Assembly (NCBI GenBank): GCA_005772945.1
Contig: SXIE01000239.1
Location: 1 to 6,319 of the forward strand
Length of the DNA stretch: 6,319 nucleotides
Reading direction: 5' to 3'
Source: Pseudomonadota bacterium
GTDB taxonomy: Bacteria; Myxococcota; UBA9042; PHBI01
Every line of letters begins with the position of its first letter. Within the stretch, counting starts at the first letter, position 1. Positions 1-6,319 of this stretch are shown here, piece by piece. A program made the translations under genes and the position numbers. Below the pieces are notes generated by a model. That model had not been told where the DNA came from. It was given only the letters and a program-made list of their open reading frames with translations, and did not search any database.

Positions 1-122
1 GCGCCGCCGGATTGGTAGAAGCCGCTGCGGGCCCAGAGGCGCGCGGCGATCGTCTGATAGACGAGCCAGCCGTTGGCCATGACGTCGAGGGCGGGATCCG
101 GGGTCTCGACGTGGACGGCGCC
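1..122 (-). other. Start of the GH94 catalytic region, cut by the window edge (residues 2066-2105)
   Basis: The chain goes VHVETPDPALDVMANGWL (2068-2085), then VYQTIAARLWARSGFYQSGG (2086-2105), and the window ends inside the next codon. This block opens the (alpha/alpha)6 barrel of GH94 enzymes and in homologues runs straight into a YGFRDQ-type substrate-binding motif. The phosphate-binding residues and the general-acid aspartate lie beyond position 1, so whether the phosphorylase is active cannot be judged here. Confidence 0.85.
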
Positions 123-3100
123 CAAGGTCCGATTCCAGTGGGCACAGACGCCTTCGAGCGCGGCGTGTGCGGGGCCGATGCCGCGGAAACGGAGCGCCAG
201 GATGCGGGCGTCGGCGAGGTCGCGACCGGAGCCGAACGTGAAGGCGATTTCGCGTTCTTGGCCGTCGACCAGATCGAATGTCACTTGCATGGCGAGGCAA
301 GGATCGAGCGCGGCGCCGACGCGACCGGAGAGCTTCGGGCGGCGCATGCACGCGGGACGTGCCGGGTCGCCGTTACGTCCGAGGATCTCGCGGCGGTCGC
401 CGGCGACGGAGCGCTCGAGCTCGCTCGCGTCGAGGAAGGCGACGCGCGCGGCGAAGTCGCCATTGTAGGCGTTGCGCGCGAAGAGAGCGTGGGTCTTGGG
501 GTCGAGCTCGGTGACGACGTGGGGCATCGTGCTGGCGCGCAGATCGCCGAGCACCAGCTCGAAGAAGGCGGTGAGCGAGAGGCGCCGGTGGCGGCCCGAG
601 TGATTGCGGATCTTGAGCACGAGAAATTTCACGGGGGCGTCGGTCGCGACGTAGGTCGTGAGCTTGGTGGCGATGTCGCGGTCACCCTGGTCGAAGCCTG
701 ATTCGAAGACGCTGTAGCCAAAGCCGTGGCGCGTGACGTGGGTCGTCGGGGCCCCGGCCGGGAGCGGAGTCGGCGTCCAGAAATGGCCGTCTTCCTCGTC
801 GCGGAGGTAGAGAATCTCGCCGCTCGGATCGGTGACGGCGTCGTTGCTCCACGGGGTCAGACGGTAGCTGTGTGCGTTTTCGCACCAGGTGTAGGCGCTG
901 CCGCTCTCGCTGACGATCGTGCCGAACCAGGGGTTCGCGAGGACGTTGACCCAGGGGGCGCCGGTGCGGTGGTGGCGCGTGGTCGTGATGACGTATTCCT
1001 TGCCGTCTTGGGTGAAGCCGCCGAGGCCGTTGAAGGCGCGGAGGTCGTCGCGAACGGCGGGTGCGACGGGAGTGCGCGAGCGGGAGGGGCGCTGAAGCGG
1101 GCGTGCGACGAGGGGCCAGCGACTGGCGCCGCGCTCGTCATCGGCAGCGCGCGGGCGGCGCTCGAGCTGCTCGGCGAGAGTGCCCGCGGTGTCGGTCAGA
1201 ATGACGCGCGCGATGGTCTGGACCAGGACTTTGTCGGGCTCGGAGATCTGCTCGCTGCGGCGAATGAAGATCCCGCCGGGTGTATCGAGAAGGCTCGGCT
1301 CGGCGATCGAGGCGACGACCACCATGATCTCGTCCATGAGGACCTGGCGATAGCCCGAGGGGTCCTCGATCCAGATCACGAGATCGACGGAGAGGCCCTT
1401 GAGGCGCCAGAAGGCGTGGGCCTTGACGAGCTGACGGACGAGCTCGAGCCCGCCGAGCTCGGCGATGCGCAGCAAGACCAGCGGCAGGTCGCCCGAGATC
1501 CCGTAGGCCCAGAGGCCCGATTGGCCGGTGCGATTCTGGGCGATGAGGCCGCGGGGTGCGCGCAGGGTCGGGTTCGAATAGAGGACGTTGCTGGCGAGGC
1601 GCTCGTAGCGCTGGATGTCGAGGTTGCTCGCGTCGAGCCGGCGCTGCACGACCTGGCTGTGGGTCCACGAGAGCTCGAAGACGCGGTCGGCGGCGTGGCG
1701 ATCGCGGTACTTCTCGATGAGGGCCATCGCGTCGGCGCGCGTTTCGGCGATGCCGGTGACGAGATGGAGGTGCGCGGTGGCGTGGGGCTCGAGGATGACC
1801 GCTTGGCGGATGGCGACGATCGGATCGAGGACGGCGCCTTCGCTGTCGCCGAGCGTGGGGCGCTCGAGCGCGACCGGCGCGATGGGGGAACGTCCGCGGC
1901 CGAGGAAGTCGCACCGCGCCGTTTCGTATGAGGTCTCGCCGGCCGTCGTGCCAAGGACGGTCATATGATGGAACATCCAGGGCGGGCGTTCCTCGCCCGA
2001 GCGAGGGCGGCGCGTGACGACGATGGCGCGCTGATCGCGGACGAGCTCGGTCTGCACGAAGAGGTTGCTGAACGCCGGATGCGCGTCGTCGGCGGCGGCG
2101 CGCGCGAGGACGACCTCGGCGTAGCTCGTGAGCTCGATCGTGCGGGGTGTCTTGCCGCGGTTCGTGAGCGTGACGCGCCGTAGCTCGACGTCGTCCTCGG
2201 GCGAGACGCTGATCTCGACGTGCGTTTCGATCTCGGCGTCGACGCGGCGGAACTCGGCGCGACCTTGCGAAAAGATGGCTTCGTAGCGCGTCGCGGCGCG
2301 CAACGTCGGCTGATGACCGAGCGACCAGAAGGCGTTCGAGTCGAGGTCGCGCAGATAGCCGAACGAGCCCCAGGCGTCGCGCGTCGGGTCCTCGCGCCAG
2401 CGGGTGACGGCGAGATCGCGCCAGCGGCTGTAACCGCTGCCGGCGTTCGTCACGACGACGTGGTAACGGCCGTTCGACAGCATGTGCACTTCGGGCGCGG
2501 GGGTCGTCGGGGTCGTGAAGACACGCAGCGCGTGCTCTTGGTCGCTGGTGGTCGCGGTCGTCAGGGCGAGCTCGGGCGGGTGCGGGTAGATGGCGGTCGC
2601 GCGCGGCACGCGCTCTTGAAGGAGGAGATCGGTCGAGCGCAGCGCGAGGTCGGCCTCGAAGCGGCGCTGCATCGGGCGGTCGCCGAGGACGTGCACGAGC
2701 GCGAGCAGCGTCATGCCCTGATGGTGGGCCATGAATGATCGAATCGTGACGTGGGTCGTGCCGGCGGGGAGGCGCGCCGGGGTGTAGTCGATGGCTTCGT
2801 AGAAGCCGTACGCGCCGAGCTGCCCCTCGCGCGCGAGGCGCTGCAGGTTCGCGCAGGCCGCCTCGGGGGCGACCATCAGGGCCAGCGCGCTGGCGTACGG
2901 AGCGACGACGCGATCGATGCCGAGGCCGCGCTTGAAGCCGAGGCCCGGGACGCCGAAGGCGCGGTACTGGTAGCTCTGATTCGCGTCGAATTTATAGTAG
3001 CCGGACTCGGAGACGCCCCAGGGGAGGTTGCGCTCGCGACCGTAGGCGATCTGGCGCGCGATGACGGCGGCGTAGGTCTCGTCGAGGAGCGTGTGCGCGT

Positions 3101-6100
3101 AGGTCGGCATGACGAGAAGCGGCCTGAGGTACTCGAACATCGAGCCGCTCCACGAGAGGAGCGTCGGGTGGCCGCCGGTCGCGGTGAGCTGGCGTCCGAG
3201 GCTGAACCAATGCTCTTGCGGGAGCTTGCCTTGGGCGATGGCGACGAAGCTGGCGAGGCGAGCTTCGGAGGCGAGGAGGTCGTAGTTGCTGGCGTCGACG
3301 CGATGGTCGGTGACGCTGTAGCCCACCGCGAGGAGGTGGCGCGTCGGATCGTAGAGGAAGGCGTAGTCGAACTCGGCGAGCGCGCGCGCGTGGGCGGCGA
3401 GGCGACGGGCGGCGATGCGAAGATCGGCAACGCGTGGTGCGGTCGGGAGGCTCGGAGCGACCTGCGCGTCGGCGTCTTGGATGGCGCGCGCGAACGTCTC
3501 GGCCCACGCGTGGGACTCGGGGATCGTGGCGGCCGCGAGGAGTGCGGCGGCATCGGATGCGAGCCCGGTGAGGAGGCGGTGCCAGTCGGCGGCGGCGGCG
3601 GCGGCGGCGCTCGGGATGAAGGCGGCGAGGGCGGCGCGCGCATGTGTGAGGGGCGCTTGGAGGGCGGGTGTCGGGTCCGCGGCGAGCTCGTCGGCGAGGA
3701 CGGCGAGGGTGTCGGTGAGGCCGTGGGCGATCTGCGGGCCGAGCATCGGGAAGTCGGCCCGAGCCGCTCGCTCGGCGAGCTCGTCGAGGCCGCTCGCGAG
3801 GGTGAGGAGATGGGCGGCGAGGTTCCCGCTGTCGACGGTCGAGATGTACATGGGGTGGAGCGGCTCGAGGGTGGCCGTGTCGTACCAGTTGAGAAAGTGG
3901 CCGCGGTGGCGGCGCAGGCGGTCCATCGTGGCGAAGGTGAGGTCCGTGCGCGCGACGAGGGCGGCGGCCGTGAGGTAGCCGAGATCGAACGCGGCGAGGT
4001 GGCTGGTGAGCGAGACGCCGATGTTCGTCGGCGAGGTTCGGTGCGCGGTGCCGACGGGCGGATCCTCTTGGACGTTGTCGGGTGGCAGGTGGTGGTCGTC
4101 GGGGCCGACGAAGGTCTCGAAGTAGCGCCAGGTGCGGCGCGCGACGGTGCGTAGGAACGTGACATCGTCGGCGGTGAGGCGCGATTCAGGGCGGCGGAGC
4201 GGACGCGAGAGCCACCAGGCGAGGGCTGGGGCGAGCAGCCAGAGCGCGAGGAACGGCGCGGCCCAGAGCAGCGCGCGCGGCTCGAGGAGGGCCGTGAGCG
4301 TCGACAGCGCGAGCGCGAAGGTCGGCGCGAACCACATCGCGGCGAAGCTCCCCGCGAGGCCGGTGCGGGCGGCGCGCTGGGCATCGCTCGCGGTCCGCCA
4401 GACGAGGAGTTTGCGGTGGGTCACGTACAGGCGAACCATCGTCGTCGCGATCGCCTGGGTGGCGAGGTAGGCGTCGTAGGGCAGCGTCGCCAGGCCGAAC
4501 GCCTCGCGCCCGAGCTGGCGCAGGAAGCTGCGCCCGACGTCGTGCAGATGGGCGCGGAGGCGCTGTTCGCGCGGGCGGCGCCCGAGTGCGGTCGCGGCGG
4601 CCATCAAGCCGGGAAGGACGAGCACGCCGAGGACGGCGATCGTCACGGTGGCGGCGGCGCCGGGGAGGACCCAGCCGAGGGCGAGCAGTGCGGCGAGCGC
4701 GCACGGAACGAGGCTGCGGCGCAGGTTGTCGAGGATCTTCCACTTCGAGAGGCGGGCGATCGGGTTGCGGACGCGGGCCTTGGGGCCAGGGCCGGGGTTG
4801 GCGCTGGCGCTGGGGACGCGCCGTCCGAGCCAGGCGGCGATCTGCCAGTCGCCGCGGATCCAGCGGGTGCGGCGCGCGACCTCGGCGGCGTGGGCGGCGG
4901 GAAAATCCTCGACCAGGACGACGTCGCTGACGAGGCCGCAGCCCGCGTAGGCGCCTTCGAGGAGGTCGTGACTGAGGACGCGATTCTCGGGAAGTCGACC
5001 CGCGAGGGCTAGGGCGAGCGCGTCGACATCGTAGATGCCCTTGCCGATGAAGGAGCCGGCGTCGAAGACATCTTGGAAGACGTCGGAGACGGCGCGCGTG
5101 TAGGGATCGATGCCGGGCTCGCCCGCAAAGAGGCGGGCAAAGCGGGTGCGCGAGGCGCTCGTCATGCTGACGCCGACGCGCGGTTGCAGGATCGCGTAGC
5201 CGGAGCTGACGCGCCCGAGAGCGGGGTCGTAGACGGCGCGGTTGAGGGGGTGGGCGAGGGTGCCGGCCATGAGGCGCGCGGCGTCGCGCGGCAGGGCCGT
5301 GTCGGCGTCGAGGGCGATGACGTAGCGGATGCCTTCGAGGGCGGCGACGGGGCCGACGATGGTCGCGAAGCGGGCGTCGGGCGCGTCGCCGGGGAGGGCG
5401 CGGAGCTCGGCGTTGAACTCCTCGAGCTTGCCGCGCTTGCGCTCCCAGCCCATCCACATGCGCTCGCTGGGGTTCCAGCGGCGGGCGCGATGCAGGAGGA
5501 TGAAGTGCGCATCCGGGCTCGCTGAATACTTGTCGTTGAGTGCAAGGATGGCGCGGCTGGCGTGCGTGAGAAGAGCGTCGTCGGCGGGGGTCGTCTCGGT
5601 CGGCGCGTCGCGGAAATCGCCGAGGAGCGCATAGGCGAGGTGGCGGTCGCGGTTCGCGAGGAAGCGGACTTCGAGGGCCTCGACGAGCTCGTCGATCTCG
5701 GTCGGGCTCGTGAGCATCGCCGGGACGGCGACGACCGTGCGGTACGCGGGCGGGATACCGGCGGTGAAGTCGAGGCGCGGGAGGATCTTGGGGCCGACGA
5801 GGAGCGTCGCGCCGGTGTGGACGAGGCCGATGCCCACCTGGAGGGCGACGAAGGCGGCGAGCGTCCACCAGAGGACGGCGAGCGCGGGGCTCGTGGTCGA
5901 AGCGCCGAGAAACGCGGGGGCCGCGAGCGCGAAGAGGCAGACGATCAGCGTGCTCGTCGCAAGGACCGCGCCGGCGTAGACGGCTCGGCGCCGCGCATGG
6001 AAGAAGGCGCGGATCGCGAGAGCAGGCGCATTTCGGACCCCTGCGGCGCGCTCGAGGGCGCGGCGTCCTGGGGTCGGTAGAAGAAACTGGCCGAGGTGCT

Positions 6101-6319
6101 GTCCCCCGGCCTCGCGCGCAAGGCGAATGGCGTGCGCCGCGACCTCGTGCTCGGAGACCGCGCTGCGCTTGGCGATCGCCTCGATGACGTGGCGGTAGCG
6201 GTCGCGCGTCGTGAAGTCCATCGTCGGGTAATCGCCGCTCGGATCGGTCCGGAGCGTCCGCTCGACGACGCTCATCGCCTCGACGAACAGGCGCCAGTCG
6301 GTGGTGCCGAGAAAGCGGA
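1..6319 (-). CDS. ndvB: Cyclic beta-1,2-glucan synthase (NdvB/ChvB/Cgs type), partial, open at both ends
   Basis: This inner-membrane enzyme makes cyclic beta-1,2-glucan from UDP-glucose; in rhizobia, agrobacteria and Brucella the product goes to the periplasm and serves osmotic adaptation and host interaction. The complement frame with codons at 6315-6317 down to 3-5 has 2105 codons and no stop. I read it codon by codon and found no frameshift. Domain order is that of the family: N-terminal region, two membrane helices, GT84 domain, four membrane segments, glycoamylase-like (GH189) domain, two GH94 beta-sandwich modules, then the start of the GH94 catalytic barrel. Landmarks include MDFTTRDRYRH (33-43), WMGWERKRGKLEEFN (288-302), DAD (337-339), RRTRW (482-486), LPPDN (744-748), FMAHHQGM (1195-1202) and FNGLGGF (1762-1768). 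By comparison with the usual length, I infer that about 300 residues are missing at the N-terminus and 400 or more at the C-terminus. No start site, ribosome binding site or operon partner can be seen. The family call is very secure. The product's role in this organism is inferred. Confidence 0.97.
219..1043 (-). other. Second GH94 beta-sandwich module, N-terminal domain of the phosphorylase (residues about 1759-2033)
   Basis: This module begins with FNGLGGFTQDGKEYVIT (1762-1778) and continues with PWVNVLANPWFGTIVSESG (1788-1806), YTWCEN (1809-1814), YRLTPWSND (1818-1826), SGEILYLRDEEDG (1832-1844), FFELVLGD (1918-1925), ARNAYNGDFAARVAF (1947-1961), REILGRNGD (1976-1984) and LSGRVGAALDPCLAMQV (1996-2012). 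These blocks are those of GH94 phosphorylases such as cellobiose phosphorylase. In NdvB-type enzymes the C-terminal GH94 part acts as a beta-1,2-glucan phosphorylase that shortens the growing chain and so sets ring size. The module is complete in this window. Confidence 0.9.
1047..1709 (-). other. Helical connector and Pro/Arg-rich linker between the GH94 modules (residues about 1537-1757)
   Basis: After the first beta-sandwich comes a mainly helical segment with the conserved block GQSGLWAYGISGDLP (1598-1612). LLRIAEL (1615-1621), AFWRLKGLSVDLVIW (1635-1649), EDPSGYRQVL (1651-1660) and PGGIFIRRSEQ (1680-1690) follow. These belong to the NdvB family pattern and resemble the helices that follow the beta-sandwich in GH94 proteins. 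The last stretch, about 1719-1757, is rich in Arg, Pro, Ser and Ala, shows no conserved motif, and looks like a flexible linker to the second module. No catalytic residues can be assigned here. Confidence 0.75.
1710..2522 (-). other. First GH94-type beta-sandwich module (residues about 1266-1536)
   Basis: This is the first of two beta-rich modules of the glycosyltransferase-36/GH94 N-terminal type (Pfam PF06165), which occurs twice in NdvB proteins. Visible family blocks are MLSNGRYHVVVTNAGSGYS (1279-1297) with W1299, TRWREDPTRDAWGSF (1305-1319), FWSLGHQP (1330-1337), ELTSYAEVVLA (1395-1405), AHPAFSNLFVQTE (1412-1424), FLGRGRSP (1471-1478) and LDPIVAIRQAV (1497-1507). In GH94 enzymes such a module packs against the catalytic barrel and helps dimerisation and substrate binding. 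This first copy has no catalytic barrel of its own after it, so its role is probably structural or in glucan binding. Confidence 0.85.
2601..4178 (-). other. Glycoamylase-like cyclisation domain, GH189 type (residues about 714-1239)
   Basis: This middle domain matches the glycoamylase-like domain (Pfam PF10091), recently classified as GH189 and shown in a bacterial homologue to carry out the transglycosylation that closes the glucan ring. Motifs in order are LPPDN (744-748), HRTSPTNIG (760-767), NWYDT (810-814), STVDSGNLAAH (826-836), LYDP (988-991), YDLLASEARLASF (1012-1024), HWFSLGR (1037-1043), LLSWSGSMFEYL (1053-1064), PWGVSESGYY (1099-1108), FGVPGLGFKRGL (1121-1132), GFYEAIDYT (1171-1179), FMAHHQGM (1195-1202) and LLLQERVPR (1231-1239). 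Conserved acids that could act in catalysis are E1018, E1062, E1104 and E1174. An Ala-rich, poorly conserved helical insert occupies about 846-985. Domain identity is firm. The choice of catalytic residues is inference. Confidence 0.9.
3588..3608. repeat. (GGC)7 trinucleotide tract, encoding seven alanines
   Basis: Seven perfect GGC units on the plus strand read as GCC codons on the coding strand and give Ala 904-910. The tract sits in the Ala-rich helical insert of the middle domain. Each unit is one codon, so slippage would change the length of the alanine run without breaking the frame. It may simply reflect base composition. Confidence 0.8.
4209..4715 (-). other. Transmembrane segments 3 to 6 (residues about 535-703)
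   Basis: Four hydrophobic stretches lie between the glycosyltransferase and the middle domain: about 535-551, 554-573, 657-678 and 681-703. Between the second and third of these is a conserved polar loop (about 579-650) holding HDVGRSFLRQLGRE (591-604), LPYDAYLA (612-619) and LYVTHRKLLVW (630-640). All are recognisable family blocks. With the first pair this makes six membrane segments, as in the Brucella Cgs topology, where both the GT84 domain and the C-terminal half face the cytoplasm. Segment limits are by eye, and the last two could be read with shifted ends. Confidence 0.82.
4719..5771 (-). other. GT84 beta-1,2-glucosyltransferase domain (residues about 183-533)
   Basis: This cytoplasmic catalytic domain transfers glucose from UDP-glucose to build the linear beta-1,2-glucan chain. 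It starts after the second membrane helix with RTVVAVPAMLTSP (193-205), the typical first strand of a GT-A fold. Next come the family signature WMGWERKRGKLEEFN (288-302) and VIALDADTALPRD (333-345), whose DAD (337-339, bases 5301-5309) is the expected metal and UDP-sugar binding motif. It continues with GYAILQPRV (373-381), SFIGKGIYDVDA (422-433), LSHDLLEG (448-455) and RRTRWIRGDWQ (482-492). The last contains an RxxRW motif like the Q/RxxRW motif of processive GT2-type synthases. WKILDNLRRSL (526-536) closes the domain before the next membrane helix. All key motifs seen are intact, so the domain is probably active. Confidence 0.93.
5796..5984 (-). other. First pair of transmembrane helices (residues about 112-174)
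   Basis: Two hydrophobic segments follow a basic stretch ARRR (108-111): about 112-137, rich in Ala, Val, Leu and Phe, and about 146-174, which contains the Trp pair at 150-151. A short loop with Ser, Thr and Pro (138-145) separates them. Their position just before the GT84 domain matches transmembrane segments I and II of the Brucella and Agrobacterium enzymes. The positive charges before the first helix fit a cytoplasmic N-terminus, with the hairpin returning the chain to the cytoplasm for the glycosyltransferase domain. Helix ends are estimates by eye. Confidence 0.85.
5985..6317 (-). other. End of N-terminal cytoplasmic region of the glucan synthase (residues 1-111)
   Basis: This is the last part of the region that precedes the first membrane helix. 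Recognisable family blocks are DWRLFVEAMSVVE (7-19), a DPSGDYPTMDF stretch (25-35) running into TTRDRYRHVIEAIA (36-49), and SEHEVAAHAIRLA (55-67), followed by HLGQFLL (74-80). These blocks stand at the same place in NdvB homologues. The segment looks helical and soluble, with no hydrophobic stretch long enough to span a membrane. The protein must begin upstream of 6319, because homologues carry about 300 further residues there. The region's own activity is not evident from the sequence. Confidence 0.85.

Noticed and set aside
12..701. Plus-strand open frame of 229 codons
   Set aside because: It is antisense to the second GH94 module, compositionally biased, and has no motif.
1138..1914. Minus-strand open frame of 258 codons in another phase
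   Set aside because: It is Arg/Pro/His-rich sequence typical of an out-of-phase reading of GC-rich coding DNA.
726..1931. Plus-strand open frame of 401 codons
   Set aside because: It is antisense to the GH94 modules and its translation is rich in Asp, Glu, Gly, Ala and Arg without any family motif. The opposite strand encodes conserved GH94 blocks at the same bases, so this is a shadow of GC-skewed coding DNA.
2751..4154. Plus-strand open frame of 467 codons
   Set aside because: It is antisense to the glycoamylase-like domain. Its product is low-complexity Gly/Glu/Arg/Val-rich sequence with no recognisable domain.
2876..4384. Minus-strand open frame of 502 codons in another phase
   Set aside because: It is Ser/Pro/Arg-rich low complexity that overlaps the conserved middle domain in the wrong phase.
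2703..4715. Possible gene boundaries between the GT84, middle and GH94 parts
   Set aside because: I looked for stops, starts with ribosome binding sites, or frame changes at the domain junctions. The frame continues without a break and the junction sequences match the fused family architecture.
4186..5868. Minus-strand open frame of 560 codons in another phase
   Set aside because: It overlaps the GT84 domain and membrane segments in a different phase. The translation is Arg/Pro-rich low complexity, while the correct phase gives GT84 motifs.
1..6319. RNA genes, CRISPR arrays, insertion sequences, attachment sites and terminators
   Set aside because: No spaced direct repeats, tRNA-like clover leaf, terminal inverted repeats or stem-loop with a T-run was seen, and all bases are accounted for by coding sequence.

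Overview
The whole window lies inside one very large minus-strand gene. Reading the complement from 6317 down to 3 gives 2105 consecutive codons with no stop. The frame runs off both ends, so neither the start codon nor the stop codon is present. I see no intergenic DNA, RNA gene, promoter, terminator, mobile element or CRISPR array. The protein is a cyclic beta-1,2-glucan synthase of the NdvB/ChvB/Cgs type, a multidomain inner-membrane enzyme that normally has about 2800 to 2900 residues. The window should therefore hold roughly the middle three quarters of it. Residue numbers below count from the first complete codon (complement of 6315-6317 = 1) to the last (complement of 3-5 = 2105).

Layout in protein order, from high to low coordinates: (1) the end of the N-terminal cytoplasmic region (1-111); (2) a first pair of membrane helices (about 112-137 and 146-174); (3) the GT84 glycosyltransferase domain (about 183-533), with an intact DAD motif and an RxxRW motif, which makes the beta-1,2-glucan chain from UDP-glucose; (4) four more membrane segments (about 535-703); (5) the middle glycoamylase-like domain (about 714-1239), assigned in recent work to family GH189 and to ring closure; (6) two GH94-type beta-sandwich modules (about 1266-1536 and 1759-2033) joined by a helical stretch and a Pro/Arg-rich linker; (7) the first about 40 residues of the GH94 phosphorylase catalytic part, which the window edge cuts just before its main active-site motifs. 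In the known enzymes these parts cooperate: GT84 elongates a protein-linked chain, the phosphorylase part trims it to control length, and the middle domain cyclises and releases it.

The DNA is very rich in G+C (about 70% by eye), and third codon positions in this frame are almost always G or C. The skew opens long false reading frames on both strands. The organism is most likely a high-GC Gram-negative bacterium, since the enzyme serves the periplasm and envelope. The sequence alone does not tell me whether it is an alphaproteobacterium, a myxobacterium-like lineage or something else. I found no evidence of a new system. The points worth a second look are the candidate catalytic glutamates of the middle domain, an in-frame (GGC)7 tract encoding polyalanine, and the linker between the GH94 modules.
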